A stretch of 64,000 nt of DNA. Source: Pisaster brevispinus (taxonomy: Eukaryota; Echinodermata; Asteroidea; Forcipulatida; Asteriidae). Within the stretch, counting starts at the first letter, position 1; every line of letters starts with the position of its first letter. Below the pieces are notes generated by a model. That model was not told where the DNA came from. It ran no database searches and was given only the letters and a program-made list of their open reading frames with translations. Positions 1 to 13,234 of the stretch are shown one piece after another. The position numbers and the translations under genes were made by a program. The stretch is from assembly GCA_023634235.1 (NCBI GenBank), contig JAMKCF010000013.1, forward strand, positions 4,641,327 through 4,705,326. The letters run 5' to 3'.

Positions 1-1911
1 TTAAAAAACATAACTCGTGAACCAAAAAGTGTGCAACTTTTTTGGAGTTGATTTTAACGATGTTGTAGTCTGACAAGGGTCTGGTTCAAACAAAATAAGA
101 TTTAAGAGCGCCATCTGGCGGCAGGTTAAAACAGTTCAAAATACAGTTTTAATAGAAGCCTTTTGCAGAGTTTTTACAATTGTTTCAACATGGGCTCCAC
201 ATACTTCACAAAAAGGAATATGTTGGTGACCTTGTCTTGACCTTTTAACCTGTCTAAACTGGAAGTTCTATAAAACGCTTTAAAAAACATTATTTAATAG
301 CTGTTCATTCTGTTTTCACAATAACAAACAGCACAGCTCACGATCACTCCAGTCAGCTTTACTTGAATCCGAACACCTCGAATTTGTTATCAAACAAATT
401 CTTATGTCTAGTTGATACTACTGTAGTGCTGGGATACTGTTCATAGAAGCTCCTTGACATACACCATGACTCAATAGTTTGCTAAAAGATGCAAATGCCA
501 TCATTTCACAACATACTTCCTAAAAATTTGAATCCTACTTTGGGACCTTTTGTATCGGCATCATGACTCTCAACCCTGTAGATTTAGTTTCTCTGACTCA
601 AGCACTTTCCAATTGGCATCCCACTGAGGTTGGCAAAAGTTACAACAATAAATCTCCCCAGCCCAGCATTGTAGAAAAGCAAATCATCCACCTTTGGATT
701 GTGGTTTAATCTGTCAGAGCCTACGTAACCGCAGTATGTTTCCTGAAATGATCCCACAAAATGATTTGTATCCACGGATTACACCAAGGTGTGACTAAAA
801 GGCCAAACAGAGAGAGGGATTGTGGTGGGCGTTTTCTTATGAACTGTCAGGCAACTCTCCAATGTTTTACTTTGAAACTACCAAGCTGCTGCAGTCTAGT
901 GCAAACAAAGAGTTGAGAATATAGAACGGAATTATTATGACATGATGTCTTTTTTTTTCTTTCTTGGGAATAAGTGTATTGAGTTGAGAGGCTTCAGGGC
1001 TGGAATTTGGGAGGAAAATCCACAAGACCAGAGGGCTTGTCTCAGAATGTTTACTGGACCAGAATTGTTTTTACAAGACCAGAATAACAAATAATGAGAA
1101 AACGTCCTGACAAAGCTTGTCATGCATTTAGCTTTTTTTTTATTTGAACAAGTACCAAGACATGTAAGAGAAGATTGATCTCATTTGTCTTTATGAGTAT
1201 TGATACTTCATTACTTGATAGAAATGAAAGTGTATTCTATCAGACTCAAAGTCAACACTTGAACACAATATTACACAGAGTAAGGTTTTCTTATTCAACT
1301 TATAAAACACAAGACCGCCGAACTTGTCCAGTCATTAGTTTACTTGGCCTGACACTAAAACTACTGGCCCCGGGCCTGTGGTCGAGTGTAAAACTCAAGC
1401 CTGGCCTTTGTTTGATCCCAAGAAAAGAAGAAATATTGGACTTCAGTTCATTTGTTTTAGTATAAAAAAAGCTCAAATGTTTCTTGTTTTTGTGTACGTC
1501 TTCATAAATGAAGCGACTGTGACAAATTGAAGAATAAAATTTGAGCCCCAAAACAAAGTTGTTCTGACGCTTGAAGCAGGAGCGCAAGATCACAACAAAT
1601 ATTTTTGCGTGCAACGCCCGCGTGAGGGCGCACGCGGTAATCGTAAGCTATTGACAATTCGCTTTGGAGACCGGTTAGTATTACGCTGAGTATAAGGCCT
1701 TTTATCCTTAAAGTGTGATAAAAGGAATTGTTTTTGGAATAAGTTTCTTCAGGCATGATATTTTTCCTACTTACATGTAAGTCTGATTTCCGATGAAATC
1801 TGTGGCCTGCCCTCAGAAAAAAACCCAGCAAAATTGTTATTAAATAGGCTGAGTAGTCTATTAAAACATACATGTAACATATATGTAACGCTCAATAAAA
1901 ACAGGCATTGA

Positions 1912-2262
1912 CAGGGCTCAAATTTAACACTGGACCACAGGCCCGAGGCCAGTGATTTAAGCCTTGGGCAGTAAACTCATAACCAGACAAGCCCAGTGGT
2001 CTTGTGTTTTTCTATTGAGTAATAATAGGCTAACTCATTGTGTAATAATTTGTGAGAAAAGTTTTGACAATGAGTCTGATAAATATCTTTCAATTCTCTT
2101 CAGTATCGAAGTAGATCACATGAGACAAATAAGAGAGAGTTTCTCGTAGTGCTGGTTCAACTCATTTTGATTCTGGTCTTGTAAAATAAATTCTGGTCCA
2201 GTAAAAATGTTTAGCTACAACCCCTGCGGTCGTGTGGATACTTCCCCCAAATTCGAGCCCTG
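1912..2262. mobile_element. Family-A MITE-like element, most complete copy
   Basis: Starts CAGGGCTCAAATTT and ends AAATTCGAGCCCTG, imperfect terminal inverted repeats of about 14 bp. Internal landmarks are the GGACCACAGGCC block near the left end and TTCTGGTC(T/C)TGTAAA near the right. Related copies: 995-1090, about 1300-1402 (inverted), 7679-8044, 11534-11876, 22156-22260 and 28148-28222. CAGGG ends recall hAT elements, but I see no 8-bp target duplication. Confidence 0.55.
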
Positions 2263-3492
2263 CTTGAACTTCGCTCTCGAAGTGGCACAGCAATTTTCCT
2301 CTGGTAAGGGGCACTCTGTGAGGAAAATGTAAATTTGTATTAGAACTTTGCAAAGGGCGCCACACCAAAAGCACAGGGCACCACGGCAATAACAGTATTA
2401 TTAATTGCTGTGGGTGCCGTGGGTTATTTCGAGGCCTGTAAATATGTTCTCACTTTTTGTCCCATGGCCATCTATCATGCCTGTCAAAGTCAATAATAGT
2501 TATGTTTTTATCGGAATATACATTTCTGGTCACATCTATAAAAATGGTTGCAATCTGTTTGGGGGCTTTTTGTGGTGGTGGGGGGGGGGGGGGGGTTTGA
2601 GAGGCATGCAGTTGGATTTCTTGATATCTTATACTTCTTTTGTAAATTTCAAGAAACAAATCGGTTGTACCAGCATACTTGACACATACCGTACACAAAC
2701 ACTGACAAAAGGCGGACATACACATGTATGTAAACAACATGTAACGATCTCTATCAATATTTAAGCACCTATGCACAAATTTGAAAAACAATTTTTCAAA
2801 CTCTTTGCATGGTTTCTCTTTTGTTCGGTTGAAACATTCAACACTCAAAGGCACAGAACAGTTAGTGGAGCATGTTCATGCATGGCGAACCAACCCCATG
2901 AAATGTAACATAATAGTCAGGTTTATCAAGATTCTTGAAGTGTTAGCAGTGTGTCAGACCATTCTGAAGGCCACAGTCAGTGTTTCTCTTGTTGAGGCTC
3001 AGACAGTCTCCTGCTGTTGGAGCAGATTATGTTCAGCATTTCACAACCTTAGCAAGTAGGCATCAGTGTTGTTTTCTTTATCCGGGTACTGCTGAAAAGA
3101 ATTTTTTTTCTGGAGTAGGACTAAGCTCAACTTTAAGGAGGTTGTAAGTTGTCAACGTATATCTCTGTGATAGGAGTAGGAGGAAGGCAAGGGAGAGAGA
3201 GAGAAAGAAGGAGGGAGGGAAAAAAACAAAGTTTTGTTGAGAGAAGTGTTTGCTGAGATGTTTAGAAAAAGGAATCTTGAATTCTTAGTTTTATCATATG
3301 TGCAGCAAACACGTGTGGTTCAACTGTACTAGGGTCATATTCAAAGAAGAATGCAAATGGAATTTGACTACATGTATGATAAAGTTGTGGACAAGAATTT
3401 GCCCTGCAGTTCAACTGTGTTCTCAACTTTTCCAAAATGTTTTGCCACAAACCTCCATATCTGATTTCATGTGCTGCTAGGGGTGCAAACCA

Positions 3493-3691
3493 GGGCCCAA
3501 TGTCATAGGGCTGCTTTTTAAATAAAAAATATTGCTTAACAGTTTTCTGCTTAGCAGAAATGAGCAGGATACCAGTCACAAATTGTAAAATGTGACATGG
3601 TTGTTTGGCTGATAACCGTATTCTTCCAGTAAGCATAACTTTGTTGGGCTTAGCCACTTGTTGTGCTTAAGTGGCTCTATGAAAATGGGCC
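3493..3691. mobile_element. GGGCCC-ended palindromic MITE
   Basis: Left end GGGCCCAATGTCATAGGGCTGC, right end the reverse complement form ending ATGAAAATGGGCC. The interior has CTGCTTAGCAGAAATGAGCAGGATACCAGTC and GGCTG(A/G)TAACC blocks shared with copies at 27621, 33041, 37966, 57741 and 60899. About 195 bp, no coding capacity. Confidence 0.6.
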
Positions 3692-4984
3692 ATGGCTTGA
3701 ACATGGGGAATAACCAGTGCAGTTTCAAATGTTTTAAATATGATTCTGGGGTTACTCATTTTTTAGACATCAAGACTCAAAAAGTCTTCTCTCCCTTATT
3801 ATGCATCATAAATGTCTGAATCTAGCAAAGTGCATAGCAACACGGTGTAACAAAGACACCAGTGTCTCGGTTACGCGTGAAACTGTCGGCTTTTACTTCT
3901 TGGCCTACGTTTGAAGGTTTTCATTGAAAATAGCTGAATTACAGTATACCAATGATGTTTACATATTACCCTTTGAAATTTAAATTTTCAATGAAAACCT
4001 ACTAATTTATGGCAAAACAAGTCACAAGTTTCCCACTGTAACAGGCAACTGAGATTCCGGTGTCTCCATTACAGTGTGATGGATAGTTAAGTTTTGGATT
4101 GTATTATGAAAACAAAAAATCTGATTCGAGAAATTGAAGTTATACATTAAACGTATTGAGCTATCCCCACCACTTAAACATGCAAAGAATATAGAAAGTA
4201 CATTATCTTTTGAGATATAACACCATGTCACGCTTTGGCCCCCTTATTTATGGAAAGACCCACATACGACCTTGGCACTGAAAGAGTTAATTGATAAGAA
4301 GTACATGTATGGAAGGTTCTCAAGAGTATCTGTTCAAATCATTGTGGTGATGTCATTGTTAAAATTCATGGCCCAATTTTCGCCGAAAGAATTTTTTTGT
4401 TTTGAATTTTTGTCAGAAACAAATTTTGACAGATGATGTTGTTTCAAAACGAAAAAACGTCAACGATGTTTGAATATGCCACGGACAATAACAAAAAAAA
4501 TCAAATATTGAAATACTGAAAAATATGAAATATTATAAAGTATGAAAAATTGTTTTTACGTGGCTGAGGGACTTGAGATAATGTCAGGGTCTGGAAAGAA
4601 ACTTATTGGTGGAAATTAGTTATCAACCACTTATCATTGGCAGATTATTTTGTGCAACACCTTGAAATGAAAACTTAAATAACTTTCTAAAAAAAATGTT
4701 TTTAATAATAATTTATTAATCAAAAATAGTTGGTCATATCAGCCACAAATCCTACCTAGCTGAAAGCATCTTTAATGTGGACATTACATTGCTTGTTATT
4801 ATTATTATTATTTATTTGACTTATTATTTATTGAGCTTCCTGCTTAGTCTTTGCTAGACAGATAATTCTATTGAGCAAATTTTGTTCTGCATGACAGTAC
4901 TTAATATGAAACTACGTACATGTAGGTCCCCATATTTGTAAACAGGTATTATTTTATTTCCTTTCTTGTCTCTCCCACACACAG

Positions 4985-5360
4985 GTGAACTGCAGTGCCT
5001 CCTATTATTGTGTTGAGAGAATTTACAAATTTACATGCAGCGGATCTACCCGTTCCTGATTACTTCGTTCCGACAAAGACTTGAAGAAAAAAAACTGAAA
5101 CAAATTTATTGGTTTGTTCCACGTCGCTGGAGTGAGCTGACCTACCTTTGGTGAAAACTCATTGTTCGTTCAAGACTGATGCACCGGCCGTAAAGAGCCT
5201 TTGTTGGGAGCGTTCTGTACGTGTGTGGACGTAACATACACATGTTTGTGGGAGACCTTGTGGATTGGAGATTTTGCTGGTCGTGTATTTGTTCATGTTG
5301 ATGTACACATCGGATGCTTTCTACTGTGACCAATCGAACAGTTTGGTCTTACACTAAATG
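4985..5360 (+). other. Candidate noncoding (5' UTR) exon
   Basis: A pyrimidine-rich tract ending TCTCCCACACACAG is followed 376 nt later by AAATG|GTAAGT. The enclosed sequence is less repetitive than its surroundings and has stops in all forward frames. It could be an upstream untranslated exon of the ADGRL gene 29 kb away or of an unrelated transcript, or simply chance sites. Confidence 0.22.
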
Positions 5361-7678
5361 GTAAGTTTGAGGGGGATGTAATTGTTTGCCAATTTGTACT
5401 CCATGTAAACAATGAAAGAGAATAACAATTTCTATTCTAATGCTGCGGTACAGTACAGTATGTATCATTAAACTGTCTGTCTACCCAATGGGTGAGGTCG
5501 CTGACGTGGAATGAGGTAAAATTATTCGACGCTTAGGCCTACATCATATGCATTTAGGCCATGTCGCCTTGTTTACAAACCTCTTCATTTCTGATTTTGT
5601 AAAAACAACTTCAGTGGTTTAAAAATGCTGATTTTATGGAAGAATTTCCTAATGGTAAGCTCAAGAATATTTATGGTGAATTTGAAGTGGTTATTTTTTC
5701 TCCCAAGTGCTGAGGTTACCGAGCAAGTACATAGGCCTGATGTCATTTACTGTACAAATATTTGTTCTTTATGGCATATGTATGGATGCTGACTCAAAAA
5801 ATATGGTGATTCATATTTTAGTAATGAACCGGAACTGAACTTAGTTTATGATTATTATTTTGTTTAGACTAGTTATTACAAGAGCCCCGCCTGAGACCCC
5901 CCTATGTTTGAAAGGTCTTGTTGTTGCCCCAGAAATGACCCAGAGGTCGTGATAGTCATGAGCGAAGAATGCATCGTAAAACGCTGTCATGCCGTGCACC
6001 TAATGTAGCAAGGTATTACGAGCATGGTTAAGTACACAAAGCTCAATAACGTGGTATTTCATTTTGCTGGTACAATGTACATGTAGGGCTTACATGATGC
6101 TTGGGCTTACTAAAGGTATGGTATACCTTTGGTACTTAGTCCCAAAAATTAATGACCATAAAACTTACTGGGTAAAGAGCACTGGAGAGCTGTTGATATT
6201 ATGAAACATTGTTAAAAACAACCCCCTTTGAAGTTAATGTAGTTTTAGAGAAAGAGGTAATTTTTCCCCAAAAAAAATTGAACCGGAGAATGGCTTTAAA
6301 TAGGGAATGAAGCCTTTCACAGGCATCTGAAAGCACACAATTATATTGTTATTTCATGCATTTTATGCTGGGATTCACCAAGTGAGAATACTGGTCTTTG
6401 ATAATTACTAAAAGTACATACTGTACATGTAACCTGCTTTTAATTTGTATATTATGGACTTTTTTCACTGATACGTTTTGAATAATTATTACATGTTATT
6501 AGGACCTTCAAGTCTTTTCTGCGGTAGCAACAAGGCCCTATAAAACATGGATCTAATGCAGTCACATTGAAATAAATCATTTAAAACTCTTGTTTTAGCA
6601 GGAATAATCATCCTCCACTTTATCATTGAACAGTTTTGTTAATGATTTTTTTATTTTATTTGAGCATCTGTTGTAAACACAACTTTACAAGTTATTCTTG
6701 AAAAGAAATTCACCTTTTCCCCATAGAGATGTCTTTCACCAAGTTTACTTCTGTGCTTTCACCAAAGGAAAGTTTGTGACTACATTATTAACAAAGTTGT
6801 ATTAAGCTCACTGTAATGTACTGTGAAGTCAACACCAAATGTAAATTGAACTTCAATTTAGCACATATTGAAGTCAGGGTTGTTTTGAGACTTCAAAAGT
6901 GACACAGCACCCCACATCCCATCCCCTTGATTTAAACAAATTGCTTCTCATATATTTGGCTGTTACTGACACCTCAAACTCCATTGGTGTCCCGCATCGT
7001 ATTACCACCAACCTGGCCGGTTTCCCATGGTAGAGACAACACTATCACTGGTACCCAGTGCCAGCTGTGGTCCTAGGCAACCTGATGGAGAAGTAAATTG
7101 AGACCAATTATCTGTCTCTTCCTGACCAATTAAATTGAAATGAAATGCATACCGGGATAAATTGAATGCAGACTATCAGATGGTTGCCTGCGAGAAGATT
7201 TTGTCCAGTTTGCAGTCCTGAGCAGTTTCGAGACAAACTGCAGTTAAACAATTTGTTTTCTAACTTATTGACATTAGTGAATGATCCTTAAACAGAAGAA
7301 GTGATGGAATACCCTTGAAAAAAAACACCCACTTCTTTACATATTCTGTCGTCACAAACTTGCTATTTGTTTTACAGCGCGTGGAGTCTTCAAAAGTATT
7401 GTATGTCAGATCCTGATTCTGTGTATAGCGTTGTTAACTACGATTGTACTCGATGTAAACTATTCTTCATAAAACCCAACTCTGGCACTTTCTACAATCA
7501 AGGGGTGTAGCCAATAGCCACCAGGGGTGTCACCCACCCACCCCCCAATAAATTGTTATTTCTCAGTCAGTATTTTGGGGCCTGGCGTGGTCGGATAAAT
7601 ACCATGAATCAAGTACTATGTACATATACAGAACAAGAGTCACATATTGAATTAAGTTTTCTTGAAGAACACAAACAA

Positions 7679-8044
7679 GGCTTGAAATTTACAACTTACA
7701 CATATGTAGACCGCAGGCCAGTGATTTGAGCATCAGGTCAGTAAATTAATGACTGCCAGGACAAGTTTACAATTGAACAATATTACCTCACTGTGAACAC
7801 TGAACAACTTGAATTGAAAAGCTTAAATGTTGTTCAAATGTTGACTTGATGAATCTGATAAATATCTTTCAACTCTGTTGAAAGACAAATGAGATTTCAA
7901 TCTTCTCTTTGTTCAAACAAAAGCAGGTTTAGTATCGGTTCACATTTTGATTCTGGTCTTGTGAAAAGAATTCTGGTCTTTGTAAAAATGTTGAGCTACA
8001 AGTTCTGAAGTTCTGTGTTTTTTTTTCAACCAAATGCAAGCCCT
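7679..8044. mobile_element. Family-A MITE-like element, near full length
   Basis: Begins GGCTTGAAATTTACA, contains CCGCAGGCCAGTGATTTGAGC and two TTCTGGTCTTTGTAAA-like blocks, and ends GCAAGCCCTG. Same order of landmarks and same size as the copy at 1912-2262, but diverged. Confidence 0.5.
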
Positions 8045-9264
8045 GACCGATGTGCAAAAGGACAGAAGAAGTAAAAAAAACTAAAAAAACAGTTTGTTCA
8101 TATTATTGAATAGACATGTAGTAGGGATTCTATACTGGACACACTGGACCTTCTTGAATGAAATATTGGAAAATATTGGTATTCTGCAAGGCAGCAAGTT
8201 CAAAATGGCTTCAGACATTTGCAAAGAAAATGCCCTTGCTGGCCCCCTTCCCTCCCTCCCCGCCCGAATTGTGTGTACTGTAGTTCTCATTAATCAAAAG
8301 TTTGAGTTTTTAAAAATTTCTATGTACAATAGTCAGATAGTCCTCTTGTATGTTCCAGTTTGCTGAGCAAACCGCTTGTTACTCAGCAAATTATTTTTAG
8401 TGCCTGGCAGATTCACAAAGTTGAAAGGCATCAGTGGATTTCCTCCATATTTGTTTGCTTTCAATGCAACATGACGGTGCATGTAGAAAAGTGACAGACG
8501 GAGAGCAAAGTTTGTTTCCTTTTTTTTTTTTTTCATTATTAATAGCTTTTTGCAAATGTGCTTTAATGGATTGCTTTAATGGCTTACTTTTGTTGAAGAT
8601 GCCAGGTCCGATTGTTGGCCGATCTGACCCCAATATGTAGATTGAAATGTTACACTAAACATCTGGTTTTATAGATTCGAGAAAGTTACAAGCTTTCATT
8701 TGAAGGTCACACGAAGAAATCCACCAAAAATACAACAGTTCTGCGAAAATCATGCCATTTATCTTTAACTAGTATTAGTTGACGTAAACTTGAGAAAATA
8801 CACATGATGCGATAATTCTACTTGTTATGAATCAACATATACATGTATAATGTGACAATTGTGAAGGTGTGACTTCAAACTAGTCTAGTCATACTTTCAC
8901 ATTCTTCAATTTCCTGGGTCTTGGGTTGGGCGGTAATTTCCAGTCCGCCCGGATTTGCAAAATTAATTTCAATTGTAATGGAACAGATGGGTGTTTGGAT
9001 TCTGATGTTTACTTTAGAAATGAAAGTGAACTTAACAACATTTTTTTTCTTCATTTCCCTTTAGTCAGATCAATGTTGACCTTTCCATTCTCATCAAAGA
9101 TTCCGTGTTCATCATCATCACATGAGAGTAGAAAATCGTGTGGCTCTGTGAAGTGGTGTTTGAAATGTTTGTTGCGGAAAATGATATAAAAATCCAAACC
9201 AATGTCAAATACATGTGTACAATGTAAGCACATAGGTACATCAATAATGTTTATAGATTAGTTT

Positions 9265-9271
9265 CTGTTTT

Positions 9272-9303
<32 letters not shown>

Positions 9304-9325
9304 TTTTTCTTTCTTTCGTTCTCGT
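9265..9325. repeat. (CTTT)n microsatellite
   Basis: Runs of TTTC/CTTT repeats directly upstream of a tRNA-like SINE (9335-9510). Confidence 0.85.
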
Positions 9326-9334
9326 TTATTCTGG

Positions 9335-9510
9335 GTGATCCCTGACAATAAGGCAGTTACAGGTTCATTGACTTCTGACCGGCACCGGAACAAAGATATT
9401 GACAAAATAGGGAGACCACCAACATGAGGGCTAGATAGCTCAGTTGGTAGCGCACCGGCACGTCAATCTGCAGGTCGCTGGATTAAGTCCTGCTCTAGTC
9501 AGTTTTCTTT
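9335..9510 (+). mobile_element. tRNA-derived SINE (TAGATAGCTCAGTTGGTAG type)
   Basis: Contains a polymerase III A-box-like stretch TAGCTCAGTTGGTAGCGC and a B-box-like GGTCGCTGGATTAAGTCC about 35 bases on, as in a tRNA. It is preceded by a shared leader (GGCAGTTACAGGTTCATTGAC, CAAAGATATTGACAAAATAG). The leader recurs at about 52770-52850 and the leader end plus A box at 16163-16207. The cloverleaf is not intact, so it is not called a functional tRNA. Confidence 0.6.
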
Positions 9511-9804
9511 GTTCAACCCCAAATTATTTTTAACATTTGTGTCTCAATTAATTTAAAAACTTGATAAAGATGGACAAGTCTTGCAATAGCAGATTGACAT
9601 AGGGGTCTACACTGTAAGTGGTGTGTGTACGCCATGCACTACCCCAAAAAACCATAATGAACCTTGCTCAAGTGATAGACCTACATGTACCTTAGTCCTA
9701 ACTAAATGTTGCTCTACAAATAAAATTGATGTGTTGTGGCCAAGTGGACAAGGGTTTCATGGTCAAGTCCGTGCTCACAATGTGGAGTTGAATTCCAGTC
9801 ATGC

Positions 9805-9949
9805 TTGGCCAAGTTTCATAGAGCTGCTTTTTAAAAAAGCAAAAAAAGTAGTAAGCTAGCAAGAATATGCTAACCAGAATAAGGTTACCGGTCAAAATAT
9901 CATTTTGATGTGCTTAGCTAGACTTTTTGTGCAGCTCTATGAAGTTGAG
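9805..9949. mobile_element. GGGCCC-family MITE, short diverged copy
   Basis: GGCCAAGTTTCATAGAGCTGC at the left and GCAGCTCTATGAAGTTGAGC at the right, with an AATAAGGTTACCGGTCAAAA interior. Shorter than the ~195-bp copies. Confidence 0.5.
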
Positions 9950-10447
9950 CGCTGAAGTAAGCATGCACGCAAACAAAACGTTCTCGCTAACCTTAAATGA
10001 AGTATTATGATGTTTTGCTGACTGTAAGCATCGAGCCGTGAATTTGGGCCCTGAGTTATCGACATTATTATCAAGTGCTTTTAACAACAAAGCAAGATAA
10101 AAAAATAATATGATTACGGATATGAAGCTCCCCATAGTGGTGTGTATATAGTTAACATCGATCGTAGCCTCGCATGTAGATTCAATTCCATCGGTGGATC
10201 AATTTGTCCTCCCATATAGGAAGTCAATTGCGCAGCGATTGAGGCATGGACCAATTAAACACAGGAAGTAACTCGTCGAGGAAAGGCACAGTGGGTGTAG
10301 TCTGATGACATTTTCACTCGTAGTACTCAAAGAAAAAACACATTTGAAAGTGGTATTTAAATGATAATAAGAAGAAGAAGAATAAACGGTTCTTATAAAG
10401 CGCATAATACAAAAAAGTCTCTATGCGCTTGGGTGGGTGAACAGGTG

Positions 10448-10881
10448 TGTTTTAAGTTGTAACTTAAATTGTTCTAGGGTGGGGCAGTTTTTGATTTGGT
10501 GTGGTATATATTGTTCCATTCAGGTGCAGTAAATTGGAAGGCATGTTGACCATATGATTTTGTGAGAACTGGATGTGGAGTGAGAAGATCTTTGTTGCTG
10601 GAGCGAAGAGTCCTTGATGGATGATATTTGCTGATTCATTCTTGGAGGTAAACCGGGGCCATTTCATGTGTGCATCTGTAGATCAAAACCAATATTTTAA
10701 AAGTTATCCGGGATTTTACTGGTAGCCAATGCAGCTGATGTAAGACCGGCGAAATGGGTTCATATAAGCGTGTTTTGGTGATCATTCTAGCAGCCGAATT
10801 TTGTATGCGTTGAAGTTTGTTAAGTTGTGAGTCTGGTAATCCATTGAGAAGGCTGTTACAGTTGTCTATGCGGCTCATCAA
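10448..10881 (-). mobile_element. Fragment of a CR1/L2-type non-LTR retrotransposon (end of reverse transcriptase ORF)
   Basis: On the minus strand the translation MMSRIDNCNSLLNGLPDSQL, then NKLQRIQNSAARMITKTR and LHQLHWLPVKSRITFKILVL, is the classic C-terminal end of CR1/L2-like ORF2. After APVYLQE the frame shifts and continues as SRTLRSSNKDLLTPHPVLTK with SYGQHAFQFTAPEWN, the usual SSNKDLL..P..K.YG..AF...AP..WN tail, then a stop. The copy is 5' truncated and frameshifted, so it is a dead fossil. The 3' tail continues to about 10375 with GCGCATAATAC and an AAG-type simple repeat. Confidence 0.85.
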
Positions 10882-10973
10882 ATATGGTTTGATAAAGTGG
10901 AACTGATGTCAGCAGTGACTGATCAAAACAAAAAGCAACTAATACATACATGTAAAGCAACAAGTTGAAAGTA

Positions 10974-11053
10974 ATAATAATAATAATAATAATGGCTTCT
11001 TAAATGTATATAGCGCTCATATCCGTCACTCAGTGACGCTCAAGGCGCTTCAA
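10974..11053 (-). mobile_element. Retroposon 3' tail
   Basis: (TAA)n followed by TATATAGCGCTCATATCCGTCAC and CAAGGCGCTTCAA. In reverse complement this is the AAGCGCCTTGAG...GCGCTATATA...(TTA)n ending usual for LINE/SINE 3' tails. Confidence 0.55.
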
Positions 11054-11132
11054 CATTGTATTTTCCTGCAAGGTACATGTATGTGGGGCTTCGTTTGAAG
11101 TATGAGACCTACTCCTTTACATAGCACCATGT

Positions 11133-11260
11133 AATGGTTTACAAGGTGCTGTGGCGCAATATGCTGCCAATCAAACCAGGAACACCGGGGCGAACCCCTT
11201 CTCTTTTCGATAAGTGTACTGGGTTCTTTTATGTGTATTACACAACACACAGGACCAACC
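11133..11260 (-). mobile_element. tRNA-Leu-like SINE, 3' part
   Basis: Reverse complement of the body of the SINE at 29058-29330: ACAAGGTGCTGTGGCGCA, ACACCGGGGCGAACCCCTTC, GATAAGTGTACTGGGTTCTTTTA and ACACAACACACAGGACC. The tRNA-like head is missing. Confidence 0.6.
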
Positions 11261-11533
11261 AAGTAACTTGGTTTCAATTTTTGGTATTGTGTTGGAACAT
11301 TTTGAAGAGGTGCACAGGCCCAAAACCAGAGGGCCGTCTCACAGATTCGCCAAAAGTTTTGCTGATCAAAGCGCGCAGTGATTAAGGCATGGACCAATTG
11401 AATACAGGAAATACTCGAAGAAGGACACAGTGGGTGTACTCCTTGGAAACTTCTCTCTAGTAGTACTCCAAAAAATTACAAGTGGTATTTGAATATGGTT
11501 TGAGGAAGTAGAACTGCTATCAGTGGTGACTGA

Positions 11534-11876
11534 CAGGGATCAAATTTTACATTAGACCTCAGGCTTGAGGCCAGTGATTTTAGCCTTGGGTCAGTAAACT
11601 CACTGATGGACATGTCCGGCGACCTTGTGTTTTTGTTCAAATATTGACTTTCAGTTTTACAAAATCGTTCAATTGTGTTTGAGTGTCGATGATCAATCTC
11701 CTCTTAGTGCGTGTTCAAATTGAAACGGTTCAAATGTTAAACTGTGTCATGCTAGGTATATATTTTTTAATTTTTTTTTTTTCTCATTTCAATTCTGGCC
11801 TTGTAACAAAAATTCCTGTGAACATTTTGAGCTACAGGCTCTGCGGTCTAAGTGGATTTCCCATGTTCCATGCCTG
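11534..11876. mobile_element. Family-A MITE-like element, near full length
   Basis: Begins CAGGGATCAAATTTTACA, carries AGGCCAGTGATTTTAGCC and GAGCTACAGGCTCTGCGGTC, and ends near CATGCCTGA. Same layout as the copies at 1912 and 7679. Confidence 0.5.
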
Positions 11877-12971
11877 ACTCGTGAAACAAATCAAGCAACT
11901 ACATGAAATAGAGGATGTTCAAAGCAACAAATTGAATGTAACTTTCATTTTCACATTGTATTGGAACATTCTGAAAAGGTGCCTGTGCCAAAACCAGAGA
12001 GCAGTTTCACAGATTTGCTAAAAGGTTTACTGAGTAAAAATCTATGCTCAATACATAAACACAATCTCACGCTGTGCATTGAATTGAATGGAGGCCTTTA
12101 CCACCATGGGAAAAAGACTTCTACGGCGGCGCGGCTTGGCATGGTCGTTTAGTCTGTTCATTTTTTCTAGCTCGGGTAGGAAACATTTTATCAAACTTCC
12201 AACCTTGTTCCCATCATGTTCTAAGGGCCCCTCATACCCATAGTTGGCATTGAAACAAGGTTGACTGTTGACAGAATGCTGGCAGATGATCTAGAAGAGG
12301 CTGCTGCTAGGTATTTGTAATTACAGTTTTTCAATTTGAAATTGAGCCCTGGTGTCAAGTTTGTCCAAGTTCAACACAGTGCACAAGGTGTCCTGTAATG
12401 CAAAGTGTAATTTTATTTGCTGACAAAACACGCAAGCTGATACATTCACCCTAATCTCAATCATGTTCTTGTGTAGTTGGTGTTCAAATGATGAATTACC
12501 GTCTGCCTCCCCCCTCACCCCCTCCTAAAAGTACTCCCAACTACAATGATTAAACGCTCCAATTATTGCAAGCACGCAATCCACAGACTAGAGAGAGACA
12601 GACATGGATCGCACTGAGCTGTATTTCAAGAAACTGTGCGATCACTTAAGTCAGTGCGTGCTTAGTATCTATCAGCATGAGGTGTCTTGTGAGCGATGTG
12701 ATTTATAACATCCTTGGAGGCTTCATTTGGATCTTAAAGGGCCAGGGTAGAGAGCTGAAATTGCTCCCCTGGAACTTTGAGATGTTCATGAAGCACTGTG
12801 GGATGGCCTTGCTCAGAATACAAATGATAATATACAGTTCTTGTAGTGTTTTTACCACTCTCTGGCTCTTGAAGGGCTTCTCAGAGCGCTGTTATTTTCT
12901 CCATTACTTTTTCAAGTGTGCAGAGCAATTTTGGATTTATGAGACACATTTTACATTTACATATAAGCACC

Positions 12972-13135
12972 TTATTAAATACAAGGTGCTGCAGTGCAAA
13001 CGGAGTACTGCCGATCATGCCAGAAACACTGAGGTTAACCACTTCTCTTAGCGATAAGTGTAAATGGGTTCTTTTACATGAATTACACAACACATTGGAC
13101 CTACCGCTTTCACATTGGAAGGACAAAGCAACGAT
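12972..13135 (-). mobile_element. tRNA-Leu-like SINE, partial
   Basis: TACAAGGTGCTGCAGTGCAAAC, ACCACTTCTCTTAGCGATAAG, GGGTTCTTTTACATGAATTAC and GGAAGGACAAAGCAA match the SINE body in reverse. The 182-residue antisense frame across this region is SINE-derived and not a gene. Confidence 0.6.
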
Positions 13136-13234
13136 ACTGTAGTTATTAAGCGCTCTTTTTTTTCCCCACATGGTAAGCAGATCATATGTTTGAAATACAG
13201 GAACCCATTTATTTACATGTACACAGTTCCATGT

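Larger units (their letters stand above)
1..4984. other. Noncoding flank with family-A repeats
   Basis: No reading frame here has a recognisable domain. It holds three copies of the CAGGGCTC-ended repeat family (995-1090, about 1300-1402 inverted, 1912-2262) and one GGGCCC-ended MITE (3493-3691). The rest is AT-rich unique sequence with homopolymer runs (poly-G near 2580). Confidence 0.6.

Noticed and set aside
9427..9500. Functional tRNA gene
   Set aside because: A- and B-box-like stretches are present but the stems do not pair properly and the leader is shared with dispersed copies, so it is a SINE head.
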